Assembly: GCF_000301075.1 (NCBI RefSeq)
Contig: NZ_JH932293.1
Location: forward strand, 1,981,298-2,045,297
Length of the DNA: 64,000 nt
Reading direction: 5' to 3'
DNA from: Bergeyella zoohelcum ATCC 43767
GTDB taxonomy: Bacteria > Bacteroidota > Bacteroidia > Flavobacteriales > Weeksellaceae
Made by a program: the position numbers and the translations under genes. Below the pieces are notes generated by a model. That model was given only the letters and a program-made list of their open reading frames with translations, ran no database searches and had not been told where the DNA came from. Shown here piece by piece: positions 54,948-63,805 of the stretch (its first letter is position 1; each line of letters begins with the position of its first letter).

Positions 54948-57900
54948 TTAGTTTAAGAAAAATGGAATGTGCTGATAATCTTTGAGCTTTTTTACAAGGT
55001 CTTTTTGGATTTCTAGTTTTCCTATCGTAGATTTTGTTTCCAAATTATTTCCTTGAGAAGCATTTTCTATATAGAAAGAGATGGGCTTTTCCCCTTCATA
55101 TTGTGCTATGAGTTCCCTGAGAAATTCTACATCTCCTCGAGTTAATTTTTCAGGACTTACTAAGAAAGAGATTTTCTTGGCAAACAAATCAAAGGCATCC
55201 AGCAAATCAAAAGCATCTGTTACATTGATAAAAACCCTTCCGTCTCTAGAAATGGTAAATCTGAAACGGAGGATGATGAATCTGTGTAGATCTAGCTTAT
55301 CTCTTAGCCTCATATAGTCTTTATCTCCTAAGCGGAAAGAAAAGCTCCCGCTATAATCTTCCAAAGTGACAAAGGCAAATTTTTCCCCGCTATTATTACC
55401 GTCTTTAACGGTGTAATCAGAAATGATTCCTGCGGTGGTAAATTCTTTACTGTTGTTGTTAAACCTTTGTTTTTCTCTGTAGTCTTTAATTTCTTCAAAT
55501 AGCCTAATCTGCTCGGGACCGAAGTTCTGTTCTCTGTAAGCGTCTATTTCATCTAAAGCAAGGAAATTAAGGCTTCCTTTAGGCTCCGCTTTTTTGGAAG
55601 ATTTTTCTTCTATTTCATTTTCTTCCATCATATCCACTTCAGAGGCTTCATCTACATCTGGTAAATCATCTACGCTGGCTGTGGCTACGGCAAGTTCTAG
55701 TACTTCATCTGCATTTTTGCTGAATAGCACAGCTTCTTTAGAGAAATTTCCTGCTACGAAATCATATTGTACCTTATACTCATCAAGCGGATGTCCTGAG
55801 AGATAGAACCCGATGATGTCTCTTTCCATATTGAGTTTTTTCATATTTTGCCACTCTGGAGAAGGGAGGATTTTAGGCGTTTCTATTCTTACTTCATCGG
55901 CAAAATCAGCAAATAGGGAGTTTTCCATAGCACTTTTACCCGCTTGGAAACTCTGTCCGTATTTTAGGAGTTTTTCTATATTGGTCTTTCCATTTTCTTC
56001 AGCGAAATATTGAGCTCTATGGAAATGGTCTATCTCGTCTAAGGCTCCTGCCAGTACTAAACTTTCTACTACCTTTTTATTAATTTGGCTGGAGGGTATG
56101 CGTTCAAAGAAATCCAATGCCGATTGGAATTTGGCTTCTTGTCGGGTCTGGACGATGGCTTCACTAGGTCCCTCGCCTATTCCTTTTATTGCTCCTAGTC
56201 CGAAGCGAATTTGTCCTTTTTCGTTTACGGAGAATTCATATTCGCTTTCATTGACATTCGGCCCCAATACATCTACGCCCATCGTTTTACAATCCTCCAT
56301 AAAGAGTGTGATTTGCTTGGTGTTATTTAGGTTATGGGTAAGTACACTTGCCATATATTCTGCAGGATAGTTTGCTTTGAGGTAAGCTGTATGATAGGCA
56401 ATGAGAGCATAACAGGTAGAGTGAGACTTATTAAAAGCGTACTCTGCAAAGGCCTCCCAGTCTTTCCATATTTTATTGAGTTTTTCTTCGTTAAGCTGAT
56501 TGGCTTTTCCTCCTTCAATGAATTTTGGGTACATTTTATCCAGTACATCTTTCTGTTTTTTTCCCATTGCTTTACGGAGAGTATCGGCTTCACCTTTGGT
56601 GAAATTTGCCAGTTTTTGGGAAAGCAGCATTACCTGCTCTTGATATACGGTAATTCCGTAAGTTTCAGCGAGGTATTCTTCATTTTCGGGGAGGTCATAT
56701 ACTATTTCTTCTATGCCATGTTTACGATTAATAAAGTTCGGAATGTATTTTATAGGACCTGGACGGTAGAGGGCATTCATGGCGATGAGGTCTGCAAATA
56801 CGGTAGGTTTCAGCTCTCTCATATATTTTTGCATACCTGGGGATTCGTATTGGAAAATACCTACCGTACGCCCCTCTTGGAAAAGTTGGTAAGTTTTTTC
56901 GTCATCTAAAGGAATATGGTCTGTATTGATTTCTATACCATGATTGGCTTTAATGAGTTTAATCGCATCTTTGATAATAGTCAAAGTTCTTAGCCCTAGG
57001 AAGTCCATTTTGAGTAACCCAGCACTTTCTGCCACGGAGTTATCAAATTGAGAAACGATGACATCAGAATCTTTGGCAGCAATGGTAATGGGAACAATGT
57101 TAGAAATATCTTCTGGGGTAATAATCACGCCACAGGCATGAATTCCCGTATTTCTGATGGCACCTTCCATTTTTTGGGCGGCCGATAGCACGGGATATCT
57201 TTGGTCTGAAGGATTGGCAAGAATCTCCTTCATCTCATCCACTAATATTTTATCTTCTGGGGAATGTTTATCGTATTTGGCAAATGCTTTTTTGATATTC
57301 ATTCCTGGTGTAGAAGGAACCAGCTTTGCGATGTTATTCGTTTCAGGAATAGGGAGGTCTAGCACTCTTCCAGCGTCTTTAATTGCAGATTTCCCTCCCA
57401 GTACTGAGTAGGTAATGATTTGGGCTACATTAGTTTTTCCATATTTTTCTACTACCCATTTAATGACCCTATCTCTTCCTTCATCATCAAAATCAATATC
57501 AATATCGGGCATGGAGATACGCTCAGGATTGAGAAAACGCTCAAAAAGGAGGTCATACGCAATGGGATCTACATTGGTAATCCCGATGCAATATGCCACG
57601 GCAGACCCTGCCGCCGAACCCCTTCCTGGCCCTACAGAAACGCCCATTTTTCGGGCTTCATTACAAAAATCTTGTACAATGAGAAAGTAGCCAGGGTACC
57701 CTGTATTGGCAATGACTTGTAACTCAAAGTCTAATCTTTCCTCTATTTCTGGTGTAATTTCATCATATTTAGCTCTTGCTCCTTCGTAGGTGAGGTGGCG
57801 TAGGTAAGCATTTTCTCCCCTTTTTCCTCCGTCTATTGCATCTTCAGCGTGTTGGAACTCTTCAGGAATATCAAATTTAGGAAGGAGGACATCTCTTTTT

Positions 57901-59573
57901 AATGTGTAGGGTTCAAATTTTCCTATCAATTCATCATACGCTTCAAAAGCTTGTGGATAGGCTAAAAATGCCCTCTGGATATCTTCTCTATCTTTGAGAT
58001 AAAATTCATTAGAGGGGAGACCTCTTCTTCTTCCGAAGCCTTTACCTACGGGGGTACTTTGTTTTTCGCCGTCTTTAATACATGACAGAATATCTTGGAT
58101 ATTGGCATCTGATTTTTCAGAATAGTAGGTTTCATTTTGTGCCAATACTTTTACACCATATTTTTCTGCGAAACGAAGTAGAACATCATTGATATACTCT
58201 TCTTCTTGAATGCCATGCTCCTGAATCTGAACATAAAAATCATCCCCGAAAGTCTCTTTCCACCAAGTGAAAATCTCTTCTCCCCTTTGCTCTCCCGATT
58301 CTAATATGGTGGAAGGAATATCTCCTAAAAGCCCCCCTGAAAGGGCAATAAGGTTTTCTTTGTATTGGGCGATAATTTCTCTAGAAATTCTTGGAACACC
58401 GAAATAAAATCCTTCTACGAAACCTATACTAGAAAGTTTTGCCAAATTTTTATAACCCTCAAAATTTTTTGCCAGAAGCACCACTTGTGTCCTTCTATCG
58501 GGGTCGTCTTTGGTAAACTGTTTCTGCTGGTAGCGGTCAGAGATATAAAACTCACATCCTAAAACTGGAATCAGAGGGGACTGTGGAGAGGTTTCGGTAA
58601 ATGCTATACCCTCTTCCTCTGCTTTTTTCTTATTTTCTTCGTATTCTTCTTGTTTTTTCTTTAATATTTTATTGGTGTTTTCTACTTCGGAAATAAATTT
58701 GAAAGCCCCCATCATATTGCCCAAATCTACTAAACCTACCGCTGGGAAATCATTCTTTACTGCCGCATTTACTAATGAGCTTATGGAAGATGGACTTTGT
58801 AAAGCACTGAAAATACTATGATTATGAAAGTTAAAATAATTTCCAAGTTCTATATCTTCTATATTTCCAGTAACTACCTTTCTTTTTCTTTTTGTTTTTG
58901 CTACCTGCCTTCTGATGACGATGTCAAAAGGAGGTATAGGGCGTGTAAATTTTTGTTTGAGCCTAATGACGCTTTCCTCAGCGATATTATTTTCCTTGAT
59001 ATCAATGATGTCTCTGCGGAGCATTTCAAAGAATACCTGAGCGGTAGCATTTACATCGGCAGCGGCATTGTGGGCTTCTTCAAATGTAGTGTCAAAAAGT
59101 TTCTCGAAAATTTCACTCAGTTTAGGGGGTTTTATTTTTCCACTTCTATTCAGTATGGCTGCGTAGTCTTTCCCCAAGTGCATGGTATCCAGCTGAGGAA
59201 TTTCTTGGAGCTGATTTTCTATTTCTTTTCGGATGAATTCGGCACCGATGATTTTATAGTCGAAATCTATATTCTGACCTACCCCGAAAGTGGCCTTGTC
59301 TAATACTTCTTTGAATTCTAAAAGCACTTCTTTTAAATCTCTACCTTCAGTATGTGCCATCTCCGTACTGATTCCGTGGATGGCATAAGATGAATACGGA
59401 ATATCAAACCCTTCGGGCTTAATGATATAGTCTTGATTTTCTAAGAGTGTACCATCATCATCATGTAATTGCCATGCAATCTGTACCATTCGTGGCCAGT
59501 TGTCCGCGTCAGTAAGAGGAGCTTCGTAGTTTTTCGGTAAACCAGTGGTTTCGGTGTCAAATACTAAATACAT
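54948..59573 (-). CDS. dnaE: DNA polymerase III alpha subunit with fused proofreading exonuclease
   Basis: Replicative polymerase of 1541 residues. Residues 1-200 are a DEDDh 3'-5' exonuclease like DnaQ: DTETTGLP (Asp7, Glu9), GQNIDFDYKIIG and HNAAADV. A PHP domain follows (about 245-430), with its metal motif altered to FHNHSIFSAL, then the polymerase domain with catalytic aspartates in PDIDIDFDD at 689-697. Finger and HhH parts and an OB fold (TTAGIISDYTVKDG) complete it. The fusion puts proofreading in the same chain. It is known from other Flavobacteriia. No separate dnaQ is seen. Confidence 0.95.
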   Translation of the reverse strand: MYLVFDTETTGLPKNYEAPLTDADNWPRMVQIAWQLHDDDGTLLENQDYIIKPEGFDIPYSSYAIHGISTEMAHTEGRDLKEVLLEFKEVLDKATFGVGQNIDFDYKIIGAEFIRKEIENQLQEIPQLDTMHLGKDYAAILNRSGKIKPPKLSEIFEKLFDTTFEEAHNAAADVNATAQVFFEMLRRDIIDIKENNIAEESVIRLKQKFTRPIPPFDIVIRRQVAKTKRKRKVVTGNIEDIELGNYFNFHNHSIFSALQSPSSISSLVNAAVKNDFPAVGLVDLGNMMGAFKFISEVENTNKILKKKQEEYEENKKKAEEEGIAFTETSPQSPLIPVLGCEFYISDRYQQKQFTKDDPDRRTQVVLLAKNFEGYKNLAKLSSIGFVEGFYFGVPRISREIIAQYKENLIALSGGLLGDIPSTILESGEQRGEEIFTWWKETFGDDFYVQIQEHGIQEEEYINDVLLRFAEKYGVKVLAQNETYYSEKSDANIQDILSCIKDGEKQSTPVGKGFGRRRGLPSNEFYLKDREDIQRAFLAYPQAFEAYDELIGKFEPYTLKRDVLLPKFDIPEEFQHAEDAIDGGKRGENAYLRHLTYEGARAKYDEITPEIEERLDFELQVIANTGYPGYFLIVQDFCNEARKMGVSVGPGRGSAAGSAVAYCIGITNVDPIAYDLLFERFLNPERISMPDIDIDFDDEGRDRVIKWVVEKYGKTNVAQIITYSVLGGKSAIKDAGRVLDLPIPETNNIAKLVPSTPGMNIKKAFAKYDKHSPEDKILVDEMKEILANPSDQRYPVLSAAQKMEGAIRNTGIHACGVIITPEDISNIVPITIAAKDSDVIVSQFDNSVAESAGLLKMDFLGLRTLTIIKDAIKLIKANHGIEINTDHIPLDDEKTYQLFQEGRTVGIFQYESPGMQKYMRELKPTVFADLIAMNALYRPGPIKYIPNFINRKHGIEEIVYDLPENEEYLAETYGITVYQEQVMLLSQKLANFTKGEADTLRKAMGKKQKDVLDKMYPKFIEGGKANQLNEEKLNKIWKDWEAFAEYAFNKSHSTCYALIAYHTAYLKANYPAEYMASVLTHNLNNTKQITLFMEDCKTMGVDVLGPNVNESEYEFSVNEKGQIRFGLGAIKGIGEGPSEAIVQTRQEAKFQSALDFFERIPSSQINKKVVESLVLAGALDEIDHFHRAQYFAEENGKTNIEKLLKYGQSFQAGKSAMENSLFADFADEVRIETPKILPSPEWQNMKKLNMERDIIGFYLSGHPLDEYKVQYDFVAGNFSKEAVLFSKNADEVLELAVATASVDDLPDVDEASEVDMMEENEIEEKSSKKAEPKGSLNFLALDEIDAYREQNFGPEQIRLFEEIKDYREKQRFNNNSKEFTTAGIISDYTVKDGNNSGEKFAFVTLEDYSGSFSFRLGDKDYMRLRDKLDLHRFIILRFRFTISRDGRVFINVTDAFDLLDAFDLFAKKISFLVSPEKLTRGDVEFLRELIAQYEGEKPISFYIENASQGNNLETKSTIGKLEIQKDLVKKLKDYQHIPFFLN

Positions 59574-59713
59574 GGCGTAAAATTAGGGATTTTTTTTGAG
59601 GTAAATAGAGCCAAAATGGCAGTATGAAAGGGAGTGGTAAGCCTAGAAATTTTAAAAATTGCTAAAATTGTTTTTGTTTTGTTAAACTTTAGTTAAATCA
59701 AACACTATCCCTC

Positions 59714-59744
59714 TTGGCAGGAAAATATTTTAGCATTAAATTTG
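59714..59744 (+). promoter_or_regulatory. Promoter of the DegP-type protease
   Basis: TTG 59714-59716 and TAAATTTG 59737-59744, spacing 20 nt; the leader would be about 45 nt. Confidence 0.6.
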
Positions 59745-59795
59745 TTTTACCGAGAGCGTAAAAAATAATATTAACTAAAAATTAAAATAAAATAT

Positions 59796-61334
59796 ATGAA
59801 TAATATGCTAAAAAAAATGTTGCCCTATGCTTTTGTAGGGGTGCTTTCAGGGGCTACTACCATAGGAGCGGTACATTTACTTGATAGTAACAAAGCAAAT
59901 ACTGAAGATTATAATTATTTTTCTACTGCTAAGAATGATGTTTCCTTTGCTGGGCTGAATTCAGCTGCTGTGGGAGATGATTTTGTAAAGGCATCTAAAG
60001 CCGCTATTCCTGCTGTGGTAACCATTAAAAACTACCAAGCGAGAAGTGTAAATAGAATGCAAGACCAAGATTTGTGGGATTTTTTCTTCGGGGATCCTTG
60101 GGGGAGACAGAGAAATCAAAGACCGCAACAGAATCAACAAAGAGAGCAGAATATTCCAAGTGGGATGGGGTCTGGTGTAATTATCTCTCCTGATGGTTAT
60201 ATTATCTCCAATAACCATGTGGTAGCAGGTGCCAATAAACTAGAAGTAACACTCAGCAATAAAAAAACTTATCTGGCAACCTTAGTAGGTACTGACCCGA
60301 ATACGGATATCGCACTATTAAAAATAGAGGAAAAAGGATTGCCTTACCTTAATTTTGCCAATTCTGATAATGTAGAAGTAGGGCAATGGGTATTGGCAGT
60401 AGGCTTTCCATTAGGACTGAACTCTACCGTAACGGCAGGTATTGTTTCCGCAAAGGGAAGAGGAATAGGTATTTTAGGCGGACAAGGAAGAGCCAGCAAC
60501 CCGATAGAAAGCTTTATACAAACCGATGCCGCTATCAATAAAGGAAATTCTGGAGGGGCTTTAGTGAATACCAATGGAGACCTTATCGGGATTAATTCTG
60601 CCATTGCTTCACCTACAGGCTATTATTCAGGATACGGATTTGCGGTGCCTTCTAATTTGGCAAGAAAAATAGTGGAAGATATTAAGAAATTCGGAATCAT
60701 CCAGAGAGGGTTCTTGGGTATCGCAGGTATTGATTTGTCCAATGAGGCACTGATAAAAGATTACAACCAAAGAGAAAAAGCCAATCTGAAATCAGGAAGA
60801 GGAGTATTCGTAACAGAACTAACCAAAAATGGAGGAGGTGAAGATGCTGGATTAAGAAAAGGAGATATTATCTTACAGGTAGACCAAACGAGAATTAATG
60901 AATTCGGAGACCTGTCCATGGCAGTAGGAAGAAAAAGACCAGGGGATAAAGTGGCGGTAACTTATCTGAGAAATGGTAAAGAAAATACAGTAACCGTTAC
61001 TCTAAAAGACCAAAAAGGAAATACCACAGCCAGAAGTAAAGCAGATCTTACCGTTACAGAGAAAATAGGCGGAGAGTTTGAGCCTCTCAGTGATCGATTT
61101 AAAAGAGATTTTGGTCTGAATAGCGGGGTGGTTGCTAAAAATGTTCAGGAAGGTAGTGAACTGGCGAAAATAGGCATTGTAGATGATTATATCATTATAG
61201 AACTGAACGGTAAAGCAATTAATTCACAGAAAGATGTGGAGAATATCCTGAAAAACTATAAAGGCAATGTCCAAATAAAATACATAGACGACTACGGAAG
61301 AATGTACACCAAAGGATTCTCTATGCCAAACTAA
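59796..61334 (+). CDS. Do/DegP-like periplasmic serine protease (HtrA family)
   Basis: Envelope quality-control protease of 512 residues. An N-terminal signal or anchor (MLPYAFVGVLSGATTIGAV) precedes the trypsin-like domain with His in ISNNHVVAGA, Asp in DPNTDIALLKI and Ser in NKGNSGGALVN. Two PDZ domains follow: one from about residue 310, including GFLGIAGIDLS and ENTVTVTLKDQ, and one to the end. The Q-linker region RNQRPQQNQQREQN lies before the protease core. It stands alone with its own promoter and terminator. Confidence 0.93.
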   Translation: MNNMLKKMLPYAFVGVLSGATTIGAVHLLDSNKANTEDYNYFSTAKNDVSFAGLNSAAVGDDFVKASKAAIPAVVTIKNYQARSVNRMQDQDLWDFFFGDPWGRQRNQRPQQNQQREQNIPSGMGSGVIISPDGYIISNNHVVAGANKLEVTLSNKKTYLATLVGTDPNTDIALLKIEEKGLPYLNFANSDNVEVGQWVLAVGFPLGLNSTVTAGIVSAKGRGIGILGGQGRASNPIESFIQTDAAINKGNSGGALVNTNGDLIGINSAIASPTGYYSGYGFAVPSNLARKIVEDIKKFGIIQRGFLGIAGIDLSNEALIKDYNQREKANLKSGRGVFVTELTKNGGGEDAGLRKGDIILQVDQTRINEFGDLSMAVGRKRPGDKVAVTYLRNGKENTVTVTLKDQKGNTTARSKADLTVTEKIGGEFEPLSDRFKRDFGLNSGVVAKNVQEGSELAKIGIVDDYIIIELNGKAINSQKDVENILKNYKGNVQIKYIDDYGRMYTKGFSMPN

Positions 61335-61340
61335 ATCATC

Positions 61341-61366
61341 AAACTCCCGAAAAGGGAGTTTTTTTG
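61341..61366 (+). terminator. Terminator after the DegP-type gene
   Basis: Stem AAACTCCC/GGGAGTTT, loop GAAAA, followed by T residues, 7 bp after the stop. Confidence 0.88.
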
Positions 61367-61537
61367 TAGCAAATAGTTGTGTTTTTTAATTTTTACACAT
61401 CTCAGTGAATTAATAAGAAATTTTATTATCGGTATTGATAAGCAGAATTCTAGTTTCAAAACTTTCTTGACCCATATCAATGAAAAATCTAACGAAAAGA
61501 AATACCTTTATACCCTGAAAAATTTAATATTAAAACA

Positions 61538-62071
61538 ATGAAAATAGTAGCTTTTGCAGGAAGTACATCTTCTACTTCCATCAACAAAAAATTAGTAGAA
61601 CACACCCTAAAGCATTTCGGGGAAAGCGACATCAACTTGTTGGATTTGAACGACTATTCTATGCCGATTTACTCTTCCGATGAGGAGAAAAAAGGGACTC
61701 CGGAACAGGCACATAAATTTTTGCAGTGTATAGAAGAAGCCGATGCCATCGTTTGTTCGTTTGCAGAGCATAATTCAAATTTTGCCACGGCTTTCAAAAA
61801 TGTTTTCGACTGGGCTTCGCGTATCAATAAGAGCGTTTTCCAAGATAAACCAATGCTGATTATGGCAACTTCACCGGGCGGATATGGCGGTAAAAATGTT
61901 TTAGATGTGGCTCAAAAAACGCTTCCTCACTACGGCGGAAATATCAAAGGGGTATTCTCTTTGCCGAAGTTCGGACAGAATTTCGATGCTAATGAAGGAA
62001 TTACCAATCCTGAATTGAAACAAGAGCATATCAACACGATAGAAAACTTTAAACAACAAATCGCACAATAG
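61538..62071 (+). CDS. NAD(P)H-dependent FMN reductase
   Basis: Flavodoxin-fold oxidoreductase of 177 residues, acting on FMN or quinones with NAD(P)H. It starts with the P-loop-like FAGSTSSTSINKKLVE and contains the family strands ADAIVCSFAEHNSNFATAFKN and MATSPGGYGGKN. It is followed by a GNAT gene that overlaps its stop by one base (TAGTG), so the two are co-translated. Similar pairs sit with OsmC genes in other flavobacteria, suggesting an oxidative or electrophile defence group. Confidence 0.88.
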   Translation: MKIVAFAGSTSSTSINKKLVEHTLKHFGESDINLLDLNDYSMPIYSSDEEKKGTPEQAHKFLQCIEEADAIVCSFAEHNSNFATAFKNVFDWASRINKSVFQDKPMLIMATSPGGYGGKNVLDVAQKTLPHYGGNIKGVFSLPKFGQNFDANEGITNPELKQEHINTIENFKQQIAQ

Positions 62072-62388
62072 TGAAACCCGAATTAGAACATTTACCATTG
62101 GTAAAAAACGATGAAAAAAATCGTTTTGAACTCGAAAACAACGGTCATCTTGCATTTATCGATTTCGAGGAAAGAGATAGTTTCATTGCCCTTACACACA
62201 CCGAAGCGGCAGCGGAATTGGCAGGAACGGGAACAGCCGCAGCATTGGTAGAAAAAACGCTACACTACATCGAAGAAAGCGGAAAACAACTGATGCCGTA
62301 TTGCCCGTATGTGTTTGCATTCATCCAAAAACATCCCGAATGGAAACGCATCGTAAGTCCGAAATTCCCCGCTTACGATAAGTTGTAG
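62071..62388 (+). CDS. Small GNAT acetyltransferase (Acetyltransf_CG type)
   Basis: A 105-residue protein of the short GNAT type. It starts at GTG 62071, which overlaps the TAG of the FMN reductase gene. The acetyl-CoA loop is degenerate but recognisable (ALTHTEAAAELAGTGTAAALVEK), and the end YCPYVFAFIQKHPEWKRIV is typical. Substrate unknown. The next 268 bp are full of palindromic repeats. Confidence 0.85.
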   Translation: MKPELEHLPLVKNDEKNRFELENNGHLAFIDFEERDSFIALTHTEAAAELAGTGTAAALVEKTLHYIEESGKQLMPYCPYVFAFIQKHPEWKRIVSPKFPAYDKL

Positions 62389-62397
62389 AAATAAATA

Positions 62398-62452
62398 AAC
62401 CACATAGGTACATAGAAAAAAAAAATTAAAATCCTATGTTTTCTATGTGGTT
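62398..62452. repeat. Palindromic repeat R1
   Basis: Terminal inverted repeat AACCACATAG (62398-62407) / CTATGTGGTT (62443-62452) with a nested ACATAG/CTATGT pair and an A-rich centre. Confidence 0.9.
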
Positions 62453-62473
62453 CAATTTTTGCAAAAAATAAGC

Positions 62474-62513
62474 AACTTCGTAAGAGCATAAAAGATTATG
62501 TATCTATAAGGTT
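62474..62513. repeat. Degenerate palindromic repeat copy
   Basis: Begins with AACTTCGTAAGAGCATAAA and ends TATCTATAAGGTT; same outline as R1 but with many changes. Confidence 0.5.
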
Positions 62514-62530
62514 CAAAAATATTTCAATCG

Positions 62531-62656
62531 CATAGGTCATAGAAAAAATTAAAATCTATGTTTTCTATATGGTTCAAAACCTAAAGAAATAAAACAACCT
62601 CATAAATATAAAGTAATCTCTATGCCTATGTGGTTTAACCTAAAATATAAACCAAT
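62531..62656. repeat. Direct repeat block DR1 upstream of the GxxExxY gene (R2 plus R3)
   Basis: Contains palindromic copies R2 (about 62526-62574) and R3 (62596-62635), then the tail TTTAACCTAAAATATAAACC. The whole block matches the downstream block at 63088-63198 in order and sequence, with small indels. It ends at the GxxExxY start codon. Confidence 0.85.
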
Positions 62657-63070
62657 ATGATGATTACCAAAACATATTTGGATAGTTTGACCTACGAAAT
62701 TATCGGAAGTGCAATAGAAGTTCATAAAATAATAGGAAGCGGACTACTCGAAAGTGTGTATCATCAATGTATGCGTGAAGAACTGAAAATTAGGGGTATT
62801 GATTTTCTAACCGAAATGCGTATCCCTATTATTTATAAAGAAAAGTATTTGGATATAGATTTTCGGTGTGATTTATTAGTGAATCAATCAATTGTAGTAG
62901 AGTTGAAAGCCGTACAGGAGCTACTGCCTATACACGAAGCTCAATTGCTCACTTATATGAAATTGCTGAAATGTCCGAAAGGAATTTTAATAAATTTCAA
63001 TTGTTCAAATATTTTTAAAGAAGGACAAAAAACATTCGTTAATGAATATTTTAGTCGATTACCTAGATAG
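62657..63070 (+). CDS. GxxExxY protein (PD-(D/E)XK-like superfamily)
   Basis: A 137-residue protein with the naming motif GSGLLESVY (Gly29, Glu32, Tyr35) and a later VVELKA (Glu-x-Lys) as in PD-(D/E)XK nuclease-like folds. Such proteins are widespread in Bacteroidota and their function is not established. Here it lies as the only cargo between two directly repeated blocks of palindromic elements. It interrupts what would otherwise be an FMN reductase, GNAT and OsmC gene group. Confidence 0.85.
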   Translation: MMITKTYLDSLTYEIIGSAIEVHKIIGSGLLESVYHQCMREELKIRGIDFLTEMRIPIIYKEKYLDIDFRCDLLVNQSIVVELKAVQELLPIHEAQLLTYMKLLKCPKGILINFNCSNIFKEGQKTFVNEYFSRLPR

Positions 63071-63087
63071 CAAATAGTTAGAAATGT

Positions 63088-63198
63088 AATAGGTACATAG
63101 AAAAAAATTAAAATCCTATGTTTTCTATGTGGTTAAAACCTTTAAAAAACAACCTCATAAGTATAATGCTTATGTAGTTTAACTTAAAATATAAACCA
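63088..63198. repeat. Direct repeat block DR2 downstream of the GxxExxY gene
   Basis: Palindromic copies at 63089-63134 (ATAGGTACATAG ... CTATGTTTTCTATGTGGTT) and 63151-63180 (AACCTCATAAG ... CTTATGTAGTTT), ending with TTTAACTTAAAATATAAACC. Same element order as DR1. Confidence 0.85.
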
Positions 63199-63239
63199 AT
63201 CGCATAAGTACATAAAATAATCTATGTTTCTATGTGGTT
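63194..63239. repeat. Palindromic repeat R5 before osmC
   Basis: AACCaatcGCATAAGTACATA ... TCTATGTTTCTATGTGGTT; last copy before the OsmC start at 63255. Confidence 0.8.
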
Positions 63240-63254
63240 CAAAATCTTAGAAAA

Positions 63255-63650
63255 ATGAAAGCAAGTGTAAAAGCAACATTAGGAAAAACCAATTTCTATA
63301 CGGAAATTGTAGCAGGCGAAAATAAGATAATTACCGACGAACCTGTAAGTTTGGGCGGACAAAACAAGGGTTTTAATCCGCTGGAAGTATTGGCGAGTTC
63401 ATTAGCAAGTTGCACGGCTGCCACTTTGAAAATATTTATGGATCGTAAGGAATGGGAAGTGGAAAGCATTGAAATAGATGTAGATATAGAAAACAATACC
63501 ACCGAACACCAAGCGGTATTTACCCGAAAAATACATTTCAACGGCAATCTGGATGAAAAACAAATCGAAAGACTGCACAAAGTAGCAGAATCTTGCCCAA
63601 TACACAAGCTACTTACCAATCAGATAGAAATACAAACCGAAATCGTATAA
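63255..63650 (+). CDS. OsmC-family peroxidase
   Basis: Thiol peroxidase that reduces organic hydroperoxides. I chose ATG 63255 (131 residues, MKASVKATLGKTNFYTEIV). The two redox cysteines are Cys53 in SSLASCTAATLK and Cys114 in ESCPIHKLL, at family spacing. It fits an oxidative-stress role with the FMN reductase upstream. A strong terminator follows. Confidence 0.92.
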   Translation: MKASVKATLGKTNFYTEIVAGENKIITDEPVSLGGQNKGFNPLEVLASSLASCTAATLKIFMDRKEWEVESIEIDVDIENNTTEHQAVFTRKIHFNGNLDEKQIERLHKVAESCPIHKLLTNQIEIQTEIV

Positions 63651-63680
63651 GTTTAGGTTTTCGTAAAGTTTATAAATTTA

Positions 63681-63706
63681 AAAGTCGGTCAAAAACCGAC
63701 TTTTTT
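63681..63706 (+). terminator. Terminator of the osmC gene
   Basis: Perfect 9-bp stem AAAGTCGGT/ACCGACTTT, 5-nt loop, T-run; 30 bp after the stop. Confidence 0.9.
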
Positions 63707-63805
63707 GTTTTTGGAAATATTTTTTAGTTTGCCCTTTTTTACGGGGATGGGTGAATTAAATGTCTTTTTATAAAATGACACATTCAATACACAAAGATAA
63801 CAAAC

